Shown piece by piece: positions 1 to 5,316 of a stretch of DNA of 6,582 nt. The stretch covers positions 1-6,582 of the forward strand of contig JABFSD010000700.1 of assembly GCA_013140935.1 (NCBI GenBank), written 5' to 3'. A program made the translations under genes and the position numbers. Position 1 is the first letter of the stretch; every line of letters starts with the position of its first letter. Source of the stretch: Acidobacteriota bacterium (GTDB taxonomy: Bacteria; Acidobacteriota; Blastocatellia; RBC074). The notes below the pieces were generated by a model. The model ran no database searches. It worked only from the letters and a program-made list of their open reading frames with translations, and was not told the DNA's origin.

Positions 1-360
1 CCGATGACCGGCCTGATTAAGGATTTGAAAGCGCGCGGTATGCTCGACGATACGCTCATCGTCTGGGGCGGCGAGTTCGGACGCATGCCAATGTCGCAAT
101 CCGGCGTAGGCCGCGATCACAATCATTACGGTTTCTCGATGTGGATGGCGGGCGGCGGCGTCAAAGGCGGTCAAATGCTGGGCGAAACGGACGAGTTCGG
201 CGTGAAGGCTACGGTTGATCCTTATTCGGTTTACGACCTGCACGCTACGATCTTGCACGCGATGGGCATGGATCACCGCAAGCTCACTTACTATTACGGC
301 GGACGCGATCAACGGCTGACGAATTTTGGAGGCGATCCGATTTTGAAGGTGTTTGCCTAG
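1..360 (+). CDS. DUF1501 family protein (alkaline phosphatase/sulfatase-like fold), C-terminal part
   Basis: The frame is open from the first base of the window, so this is the last 119 residues of a longer protein; full-length DUF1501 proteins are usually about 400-500 residues. The visible part has the family's C-terminal signature: [15 protein letters not shown] (16-30), [21 protein letters not shown] (37-57), the GETDEFG segment, the [15 protein letters not shown] stretch, and the terminal [12 protein letters not shown]. The family belongs to the alkaline phosphatase-like superfamily; Glu25, Asp39, His40 and His42 are plausible metal ligands by analogy. Members are usually exported, often next to DUF1549/DUF1553 cytochrome-type proteins, and their substrate is unknown. 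The signal peptide and any such partner would lie left of the window. The stop is 9 bases before the macro-domain gene, with no terminator between them. The family call is secure; the function is not. Confidence 0.9.
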   Translation, partial: PMTGLIKDLKARGMLDDTLIVWGGEFGRMPMSQSGVGRDHNHYGFSMWMAGGGVKGGQMLGETDEFGVKATVDPYSVYDLHATILHAMGMDHRKLTYYYGGRDQRLTNFGGDPILKVFA

Positions 361-369
361 CATTATTTC

Positions 370-984
370 ATGTCATCAACGTCTAACTTTGGTATTCAAC
401 TCGTAGCCTTTAGCGATGAGCTTTATAACGCTTGGCAAAAATCGTTTAACGGAATAGCTGACGTTACTATTTCGCACGGAGACATCCTCACATTTCGCGC
501 CGATGCCATTGTCAGTCCGGCGAACAGTTTCGGTTATATGGACGGCGGCCTGGATTTGAAATACAGCCAATGCTTCGGTTGGGAGTTAGAGAAAAAATTA
601 CGCACGCATTTAGAAACCTACCACTTCGGCGAATTGCCCGTCGGACAAGCGGTTATCATTCCGACAGGTCCGATAGACCAGCACGAGATTCGTTATCTCA
701 TCAGTGCGCCGACCATGCGCGTACCGATGCGCGTCGCTGAATCACCAAACGCCTATCTTGCCTTTAAGGCGGTCATCCACGCGGTGCTGCAACATAATCA
801 ATCATCGTCAGACAAAATCACTTCCGTGCTTTGCCCCGGGCTGGGAACTGGCGAAGGGAAGATGCCTGCTCAACGCTGCGCACGCCAAATGCTTAAAGCC
901 TATGAAACCTGTCTGGGCGGTAAGATGGAAACACGCGGCGGCTTGGCACAAGCAGTGCGTAATCATATGGAGTTGCTCAAATAA
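370..984 (+). CDS. Macro-domain protein (ADP-ribose-binding fold, variant loop)
   Basis: This 204-residue protein consists of a single macro domain. It starts with a short beta-alpha element (IQLVAFSDELYNAWQKSF, 9-26), then strand VTISHGDIL (32-40) with Asp38 where macro domains contact the adenine. The first nucleotide-binding loop is DAIVSPANSFGYMDGGLD (45-62), with Asn52. The second, phosphate-binding loop is PGLGTGEGKMP (156-166). These replace the canonical VNAANS...GGGVDGAI and STGxYGYP forms, which places it in the divergent SPANSFG-MDGG subgroup seen in assorted bacteria and phages. Macro domains bind or hydrolyse ADP-ribose, ADP-ribosylated protein or DNA, or Appr-1''-P; which applies here cannot be read from the sequence. 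There is no clear Shine-Dalgarno before ATG 370, and the gene begins 9 bases after the DUF1501 stop, so translational coupling is likely. It is AT-richer than its neighbours (24 G+C of 60 at 421-480), which hints at transfer. No ADP-ribosyltransferase toxin (DarT type) lies beside it. Confidence 0.85.
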   Translation: MSSTSNFGIQLVAFSDELYNAWQKSFNGIADVTISHGDILTFRADAIVSPANSFGYMDGGLDLKYSQCFGWELEKKLRTHLETYHFGELPVGQAVIIPTGPIDQHEIRYLISAPTMRVPMRVAESPNAYLAFKAVIHAVLQHNQSSSDKITSVLCPGLGTGEGKMPAQRCARQMLKAYETCLGGKMETRGGLAQAVRNHMELLK

Positions 985-1027
985 AATTGTCTGCTACTGC
1001 GCTTGATCGTGTTTTCCATCCAGGAAG

Positions 1028-1033
1028 AAAGGA
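1028..1033 (+). promoter_or_regulatory. Ribosome-binding site of xisI, decides its start
   Basis: AAAGGA lies 7 bases before ATG 1041. This supports ATG 1041 over the in-frame TTG at 987, which has no such site and would add 18 residues not seen in XisI proteins. Confidence 0.7.
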
Positions 1034-1040
1034 TTCTCAA

Positions 1041-1382
1041 ATGGATAAATTAAATCGTTATCGTGAAACCATTCGACAAGTCCTTGAACTTTACGCGAGT
1101 TGGTCGAAGCGAAAGCCAGGCGTAAACGTCGCGACGGAATTAGTAGTTGACGCTGAACAGAATCATTTCGAGTTATTGGATATTGGCTGGGAGCGGGAAT
1201 GCCGTGTCCATCACATCATCCTGCATCTTGATATTATCAACGGCAAAATCTGGATTCAGCACGACGGCACAAATCGCCCCGTCGCCGATGCCCTGCTCGA
1301 AGCGGGCGTGCCGCGCGAAGACATCGTGCTGGCGTTTCATCCGCCGGAAGCGCGGCAGTACACGGAATTTGCGGTAGCGTAA
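1041..1382 (+). CDS. xisI: XisI family protein (fdxN element excision controlling factor homologue)
   Basis: This 113-residue protein matches the XisI family over its full length, which is normally about 110-115 residues. It begins MDKLNRYRETIRQVLELYA (1-19). The core is DIGW (47-50) followed by RVHHIILHLDIINGKIWIQ (55-73) and HDGT (74-77). The hallmark C-terminal segment is GVPREDIVLAFHPPE (89-103) followed by RQYTEFAVA to the end. In Anabaena, XisI acts with XisH to control XisF-dependent excision of the fdxN element in heterocysts. Most homologues lie outside that system, are usually paired with xisH, and have unproven roles. Here the upstream neighbour is the macro-domain gene and no xisH is present. 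The gene opens AT-rich (21 G+C of 60 at 1021-1080) and becomes GC-rich towards its end. Its stop overlaps the ribosome-binding site of the next gene (TAAGGAG). The family call is very firm; the excision role is not implied. Confidence 0.93.
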   Translation: MDKLNRYRETIRQVLELYASWSKRKPGVNVATELVVDAEQNHFELLDIGWERECRVHHIILHLDIINGKIWIQHDGTNRPVADALLEAGVPREDIVLAFHPPEARQYTEFAVA

Positions 1383-1386
1383 GGAG
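1380..1386 (+). promoter_or_regulatory. Ribosome-binding site of the EthA-type monooxygenase, decides an ATT start
   Basis: TAAGGAG is an almost ideal Shine-Dalgarno sequence and includes the xisI stop codon. Its GGAG ends 6 bases before ATT 1393 and 3 bases before ATC 1390. No ATG, GTG or in-frame TTG lies at a normal distance. The first in-frame conventional start, TTG 1426, is 39 bases after GGAG and would fall inside the first beta strand of the FAD-binding fold. Confidence 0.7.
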
Positions 1387-1392
1387 CCAATC

Positions 1393-2907
1393 ATTTCCAA
1401 CCAGCTTTCAAATCACGTAGACGTTTTGATCGTCGGCGCGGGTCTTTCCGGCATCGGCGCGGCGTGCCACTTACAAAAGCAATGCCCGCACAAAACCGTC
1501 GCCCTGCTCGAAGGCCGCGCGACGTTGGGCGGTACGTGGGATTTGTTTCGCTATCCGGGCATTCGGTCGGATTCGGATATGTATACGATGGGGTATAAAT
1601 TCAAACCGTGGCGCGACGCCAAATCCATCGCCGACGGCCCGGCGATTTTGAATTACCTGAAAGAAACGGCGGCGGAATACGGCATCGAGCAGAAAATTCG
1701 CTTCAATCAAAAAGTCGTTAAAGCTGCGTGGTCGAGTCAGGCCGCACAATGGACGGTCGAAAGCCAGCACAGCGAAACCGGCGAAACTGCTACGACGACG
1801 TGCAACTTCCTGATGATGTGCAGCGGCTATTACCGCTACGACCGCGGCTATACGCCTGACTTCCCCGGCGTCGAACAATTCAAAGGCACGATCATTCATC
1901 CACAACATTGGCCGGAAGGTTTGGATTACGCCGGCCAGCGCGTCGTCGTGATCGGCAGCGGCGCGACGGCGGTGACGCTGATTCCCGCGATGGCTGAAAC
2001 CGCCAGCCACGTGACGATGTTGCAACGTTCGCCGACGTATATGGTCGCGCTGCCTTCGTCTGACATCGTGGCCAATACCTTGCGCCGCATATTGCCGGAA
2101 CGTGCAGTCTATGCGTTGACCCGCGCGAAAAACGTGTTGTTCGGTATGACGATTTATCAGTTGTCGCAACGCCGACCAGAACTGGTCAAACGCCTCATCA
2201 AAGCGCAAGCGCGCAAAGCCTTAGGGCCTGAGTTCGATGTCGAGCGCCACTTCACGCCGCCTTACAACCCGTGGGATCAGCGGATGTGCCTGATTCCCGA
2301 CGGAGATATGTTCACGGCCTTGCGCGAAAAGCGCGCCTCTATCGCCACCGATCACATTGACACGTTTACGCCTACCGGCATTCGGCTGAAATCCGGCGAA
2401 CATCTCGACGCCGACATTGTCGTCACAGCAACGGGACTGGATTTGGTTTCGCTCGGCGGCATGGCCTTGACGATAGATGGACAGGCAGCGGAAACCAACA
2501 AGTCGGTGACATATAAAGGCACGCTGCTAACGGGCATTCCCAATCTCTCGTTTGTTTTTGGTTATACGAACGCATCGTGGACGCTGAAAGCCGACTTGCT
2601 GTGCGCTTATGTTTGCCGGTTGTTGAATTACATGGACAAGCACGGCTATCGCCAGGTTACGCCGCGCCTCACTGATCCGGTAATAGAAGACTTGCCGCTA
2701 CTCAATCTCAGTTCAGGTTATATACAACGCGCCACAGATCGCTTTCCCCGCCAAGGTTCCAAGTTACCGTGGCGGCTTTATCAGAATTACGTTCTCGACA
2801 CGCTAATGATTCGCTTCGGCTCTCTCAAAGATGAGGCACTTGAATTCAAACGGGAAGAATTGGCGGCAAAGGTAGGCGAAGTGGCTCAACGAATTGCACA
2901 AGCCTAA
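1393..2907 (+). CDS. ethA: FAD/NADPH-dependent Baeyer-Villiger monooxygenase, EthA type
   Basis: Read from ATT 1393 this is 504 residues; mycobacterial EthA is about 489. The FAD-binding Rossmann motif is DVLIVGAGLSGIG (10-22), followed by GGTWDLFRYPGIRSDSDMYT (from 46), which is essentially the EthA sequence. The Baeyer-Villiger fingerprint FxGxxxHxxxWP is complete at 163-174 (Phe163, Gly165, His169, Trp173, Pro174). The NADPH-binding motif VVVIGSGATA starts near 184, the ATG motif of flavin monooxygenases is at 346-348, and GYTNASWTLKAD is at 390-401. Such enzymes use NADPH and O2 to insert oxygen next to a ketone or to oxidise sulfur; EthA also activates thioamide drugs such as ethionamide. 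The natural substrate is unknown. No TetR-type EthR regulator lies beside it. It starts 10 bases after xisI and was probably co-transcribed with it. The odd point is the start codon: a TTG 1426 start (493 residues) would delete DV of the first strand. The symbol denotes family likeness, not proven orthology. Confidence 0.9.
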   Translation: MSNQLSNHVDVLIVGAGLSGIGAACHLQKQCPHKTVALLEGRATLGGTWDLFRYPGIRSDSDMYTMGYKFKPWRDAKSIADGPAILNYLKETAAEYGIEQKIRFNQKVVKAAWSSQAAQWTVESQHSETGETATTTCNFLMMCSGYYRYDRGYTPDFPGVEQFKGTIIHPQHWPEGLDYAGQRVVVIGSGATAVTLIPAMAETASHVTMLQRSPTYMVALPSSDIVANTLRRILPERAVYALTRAKNVLFGMTIYQLSQRRPELVKRLIKAQARKALGPEFDVERHFTPPYNPWDQRMCLIPDGDMFTALREKRASIATDHIDTFTPTGIRLKSGEHLDADIVVTATGLDLVSLGGMALTIDGQAAETNKSVTYKGTLLTGIPNLSFVFGYTNASWTLKADLLCAYVCRLLNYMDKHGYRQVTPRLTDPVIEDLPLLNLSSGYIQRATDRFPRQGSKLPWRLYQNYVLDTLMIRFGSLKDEALEFKREELAAKVGEVAQRIAQA

Positions 2908-2917
2908 CGTAGTGAGC

Positions 2918-2952
2918 TTCAGATGCCACCACACAAAGTCGTGGCATCTGAA
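2918..2952. terminator. Perfect inverted repeat between convergent genes, putative bidirectional terminator
   Basis: The arms 2918-2929 (TTCAGATGCCAC) and 2941-2952 (GTGGCATCTGAA) are perfectly complementary over 12 bp around an 11-base loop. The hairpin lies 10 bases after the monooxygenase stop and 21 bases after the symporter stop on the other strand, the only gap between the convergent genes. Neither flank has a T-run, so it is not a textbook rho-independent terminator. It may work with a factor or protect the 3' ends. Confidence 0.6.
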
Positions 2953-2973
2953 ACTGAATACTTCAGCGGGCCA

Positions 2974-4464
2974 TTAATGCAGCTTGACGGCACTCACATC
3001 TATCGGTTCTACGATCTCATTGCCCGCATCATTGAATTCTCCTTCCCAACGCGCCACGACCGCCGTCGCCAAACAGTTGCCAATGACGTTCGTGGCCGTG
3101 CGCGCCATGTCCATGAATTCGTCTACGCCGAGAATCAAGGCGATGCCTTCGAGTGGCAGATCGAATTGCGCGAGCGTGCCTGCCAATACGACCAACGACG
3201 CGCGCGGCACGGCGGCGATGCCTTTGGTCGAGAGCATCAACGTCAGCAGCATCGTGATTTGCTGTCCGATAGAAAGCTGCACGTTAGCGGCTTGCGCTAC
3301 GAACATTGCGGCGAGTGAGAGATAAAGCGTCGAACCATCCAGATTGAAACTATAGCCCAACGGCAAGATGAAACTCACGATGCGACGCGGTACGCCGAGG
3401 CGTTCCATGTTTTCGAGTGCTTTGGGAAAAGCCGATTCACTCGACGTAGTCACAAACGCCAGCGTCGCGGGTTCTTTGACCAGTTGGAAGAAACGTTTGA
3501 ACGGCAAACGAATCATTATGGCAATCGGCAACAGCACGAGCAGGATGAATGCGAGCAGCGCGCCGTAAAGCGTGAGAATCAAGAGGCCGAGGTTCCACAA
3601 AACCCCCAGCCCTTTGTTGCCGACGGTGACCGCGATGGCCGCGCCGACCCCCCACGGCGCAAACTTCATCACGCAAGCAGTGAACTTGAACATGGCTTCA
3701 GAGAGCGATTCGCAAAAGGCGATCATCGGTTTGGCTTTTTCGCCGATGCCTGCCAGCGCGACGGCGAAAATCAAACTGAAAACGACGATTTGCAGCACAT
3801 CATTTTCTGCCATGGACTTAATCAAGCTGGTCGGGAAGATATTTACCAGATGATTTTGCGGCGACATTTTGCTGGCGTTGGCGGCAATTTCTTTGGCTTC
3901 AGCAGATTGTTCATTGGGCAAGTTTACGCCTTTACCGGGCTTGGTGAGATTCACCGCGACCAGACCAATCACCAGCGCGAGCAACGTAGCAAACGTGAAA
4001 TACGCCATCGCTTTGAGGCCGATGCGTCCGACTTTTCTCATATCGCCGCTGCCTGCGATGCCTACGACCAACGTAGAGAAAATCAGCGGCGCAATCAGCA
4101 TTTTAATCAAGTTGAGAAAAATGCGGCTCAACACACGTATCCACTGAATCCAGTTTTCCTTGGTTTGAAAGGCATGCTCCATGTCTGTGGCGGCTACCAG
4201 TACGGTTGCTTTGGCGGGCGGGGGCAGGGTTTGGTTTTCCTTCAAACTCTTGAGGAAACCAGCGGACTTAGTCGGCGTGTCTACGCGATTGACGGCGACG
4301 AGCAGGTCGCTTTTGGCTTGCGGTTCAAGCTCTACGCGATTGACGGTTTCGATCAGTTGGCTTTTCAACGCCGGTGTTTTATCAGCGCGATGAATCAACC
4401 AGCCAATAAAAATACCAATGAAAAGTCCGATGAAGATTTGTTGGGTAAGCGAAAGTTTGGGCAT
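2974..4464 (-). CDS. Dicarboxylate/amino acid:cation symporter (DAACS, GltT/GltP-DctA type)
   Basis: This 496-residue inner-membrane transporter moves acidic amino acids or C4-dicarboxylates with Na+ or H+. Helix 1 is about 7-25, and helix 2 is around 108-137 (RIFLNLIKMLIAPLIFSTLV). The hairpin-1 serine motif TTSSESAFP is at 339-347. The unwound helix-7 motif is FNLDG (373-377), the counterpart of NMDG in GltPh. The helix-8 binding motif DMARTATNVIGN is at 452-463. By alignment from memory with GltPh, Asp452, Arg455, Thr456 and Asn459 match Asp394, Arg397, Thr398 and Asn401, and Asn463 replaces the Na+-ligating Asp405. The arginine favours an acidic substrate; glutamate, aspartate and dicarboxylates cannot be told apart. 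At 496 residues it is longer than the usual 400-440, mainly because of an insertion of about 75 residues between helices 1 and 2 made of 17-residue repeats. ATG 4464 has only a weak AAGAG upstream. Its leader holds the 7-base repeat hairpin shared with the lipB end. Confidence 0.93.
   Translation of the reverse strand: MPKLSLTQQIFIGLFIGIFIGWLIHRADKTPALKSQLIETVNRVELEPQAKSDLLVAVNRVDTPTKSAGFLKSLKENQTLPPPAKATVLVAATDMEHAFQTKENWIQWIRVLSRIFLNLIKMLIAPLIFSTLVVGIAGSGDMRKVGRIGLKAMAYFTFATLLALVIGLVAVNLTKPGKGVNLPNEQSAEAKEIAANASKMSPQNHLVNIFPTSLIKSMAENDVLQIVVFSLIFAVALAGIGEKAKPMIAFCESLSEAMFKFTACVMKFAPWGVGAAIAVTVGNKGLGVLWNLGLLILTLYGALLAFILLVLLPIAIMIRLPFKRFFQLVKEPATLAFVTTSSESAFPKALENMERLGVPRRIVSFILPLGYSFNLDGSTLYLSLAAMFVAQAANVQLSIGQQITMLLTLMLSTKGIAAVPRASLVVLAGTLAQFDLPLEGIALILGVDEFMDMARTATNVIGNCLATAVVARWEGEFNDAGNEIVEPIDVSAVKLH
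4165..4368 (-). repeat. Four 17-residue (51-base) repeat units inside the symporter gene
   Basis: Units begin at residues 33, 50, 67 and 84. The first two are clear: LKSQLIETVNRVELEPQ and AKSDLLVAVNRVDTPTK. The third is strongly decayed. The fourth opens AKATVLVAATDMEHA, again resembling unit two. In DNA the first two share an exact 16-base stretch, TCTACGCGATTGACGG on the + strand, at 4280-4295 and 4331-4346, exactly 51 bases apart. They fill most of the extra loop between membrane helices 1 and 2. Confidence 0.65.
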
Positions 4465-4471
4465 AGCTCTT

Positions 4472-4552
4472 TTTAGTGGCTAGTGGTTAGCGGCTAGTGG
4501 GTGGTGGCTGATTTCTGAACCAGCCCTTAGCCACTAACTACCAGCCACTAAC
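4472..4552. repeat. Imperfect hairpin built of 7-base tandem units (YTAGTGG)
   Basis: The left arm 4472-4504 and right arm 4520-4552 are complementary at 26 of 33 positions around a 15-base loop. Each arm is itself a tandem array. Five units of consensus YTAGTGG run 4473-4507: TTAGTGG, CTAGTGG, TTAGCGG, CTAGTGG, GTGGTGG. Four inverted units (CCACTAA and variants) run 4524-4551. The array spans the lipB-symporter gap, reaches within 9 bases of the symporter start, and covers the last 19 bases of lipB. It resembles the heptameric short tandem repeats known from cyanobacteria and other large genomes. It could act as a terminator or mRNA-stabilising hairpin. Confidence 0.8.
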
Positions 4553-5193
4553 ATAGAACGATTGAACACTTCGCCGAAGTGATACGTCACACGTTCGGCG
4601 ACTTCGGATAATGCGAACTGCTTGCCGGTGAGTTGTTGAAGGGAAGTGACGCCGTGTCCTTTAATACCGCAAGGCACGATCATTTGGAAGTATCGTAAAT
4701 CGGTCGTGACGTTGAATGCAAAACCGTGCATCGTCACCCAGCGCGAAATGCGTATGCCGATAGCAGCAAGTTTATCGCGGCCTGCCCAAACACCTACGTG
4801 TTCGCCGCCGCGCGGTTCAGCCGTGACGCCGAAATCATTCGCCGTTCTTACTAAAACCTCTTGCAGGTCTTGCACGTACTTGCGTACGTCTTGCCGATCC
4901 GGCGCAAGGTCGAGAATCGGATAGCCCACCAGTTGGCCGGGGCCGTGATAAGTCACATCGCCGCCGCGCCCGGTTTCAAAAAGTTCGACATTGAATTGCT
5001 TGCGAGTCGCTTCGTCAGCGAGCAGGTTGGCTGGATTGGCTCCGCGACCGAACGTGATGACGTGCGGATGTTCGACCAACAATAACGTGTCAGAGATTTC
5101 ATCGCGCTTGCGGGCTTCGTGCAGGGATTGTTGGTACGCCAGCGCGGTGGCGTAAGGCTGCAATCCGAGTTGGCGCGTTTCGCAAATTCGCAT
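4534..5193 (-). CDS. lipB: Octanoyl-[ACP]:protein N-octanoyltransferase LipB
   Basis: This 219-residue cytosolic enzyme transfers octanoate from acyl carrier protein to the lipoyl-domain lysine of 2-oxo acid dehydrogenase E2 subunits and GcvH, the first step of lipoate synthesis before LipA inserts sulfur. The family signatures are complete: LLVEHPHVITFGR (38-50), RGGDVTYHGPGQLVGYP (76-92), the catalytic lysine in KLAAIGIRISRWVTMHG (Lys141), and the catalytic cysteine in VPCGIKGHGVTSL (Cys175). Length is normal for LipB. ATG 5193 gives the usual MRICETRQLGL opening, although no good Shine-Dalgarno precedes it. The gene lies 123 bases after the E2 gene, whose product is its expected substrate; lipA is not in the window. 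The last residues LVAGS and the TAG stop are encoded inside the 7-base repeat array. The call is secure. Confidence 0.96.
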   Translation of the reverse strand: MRICETRQLGLQPYATALAYQQSLHEARKRDEISDTLLLVEHPHVITFGRGANPANLLADEATRKQFNVELFETGRGGDVTYHGPGQLVGYPILDLAPDRQDVRKYVQDLQEVLVRTANDFGVTAEPRGGEHVGVWAGRDKLAAIGIRISRWVTMHGFAFNVTTDLRYFQMIVPCGIKGHGVTSLQQLTGKQFALSEVAERVTYHFGEVFNRSMLVAGS

Positions 5194-5214
5194 ACGGGTC
5201 TTGCGCTAACAGAA

Positions 5215-5290
5215 ATGGGAGTTATAGGAGAGAGGGGAGTGATGGGAACATCAATAATCCCATCACTCCCATTACTCCCATCACTCCCAC
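5215..5290. repeat. Imperfect hairpin built of 9-base tandem units (GGGAGTRAT)
   Basis: The left arm 5215-5247 and right arm 5258-5290 match at 27 of 33 positions around a 10-base loop. The innermost 13 bp are perfect. The right arm consists of three 9-base units, TCCCATCAC, TCCCATTAC and TCCCATCAC, plus a partial fourth. The left arm contains the same units inverted and more decayed. It fills most of the 123-base gap between the E2 stop and lipB, ending 21 bases before the lipB start. A role as terminator, attenuator or RNA-processing signal is possible; no T-run follows the stem in the direction of transcription. Confidence 0.8.
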
Positions 5291-5316
5291 CTCATCAGTT
5301 ACCCTTTGAGTTTTGT

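Noticed and set aside
704..1006. 100-codon + strand frame overlapping the macro-domain gene end
   Set aside because: It is out of frame with a protein having macro-domain motifs. The Cys/Arg-rich translation resembles nothing known; it is also not an xisH remnant.
987..1040. TTG 987 as start of xisI, adding 18 residues
   Set aside because: ATG 1041 has a good ribosome-binding site and gives the normal XisI length and N-terminus.
370..1382. DarTG-like toxin-antitoxin system
   Set aside because: The macro domain lacks DarG-type loops and no DarT ADP-ribosyltransferase gene is adjacent; XisI has no such fold.
1471..2208. 245-codon open frame on the - strand inside the monooxygenase gene
   Set aside because: It is antisense to a protein with complete FAD, NADPH and Baeyer-Villiger motifs; its translation is rich in Arg, Ala and His and has no recognisable domain. 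Long antisense frames are common opposite GC-rich genes.
3484..4476. 330-codon + strand open frame opposite the symporter
   Set aside because: It is a shadow of the symporter; the translation is full of Asp, Gln, Arg and His, without a plausible fold or ribosome-binding site.
4472..5290. The two repeat arrays as a CRISPR or as insertion-sequence ends of a mobile lipB
   Set aside because: Units are 7 and 9 bases without spacers, so they are not CRISPR. The two hairpins differ in sequence, so they are not matching terminal inverted repeats, and no transposase lies between them.
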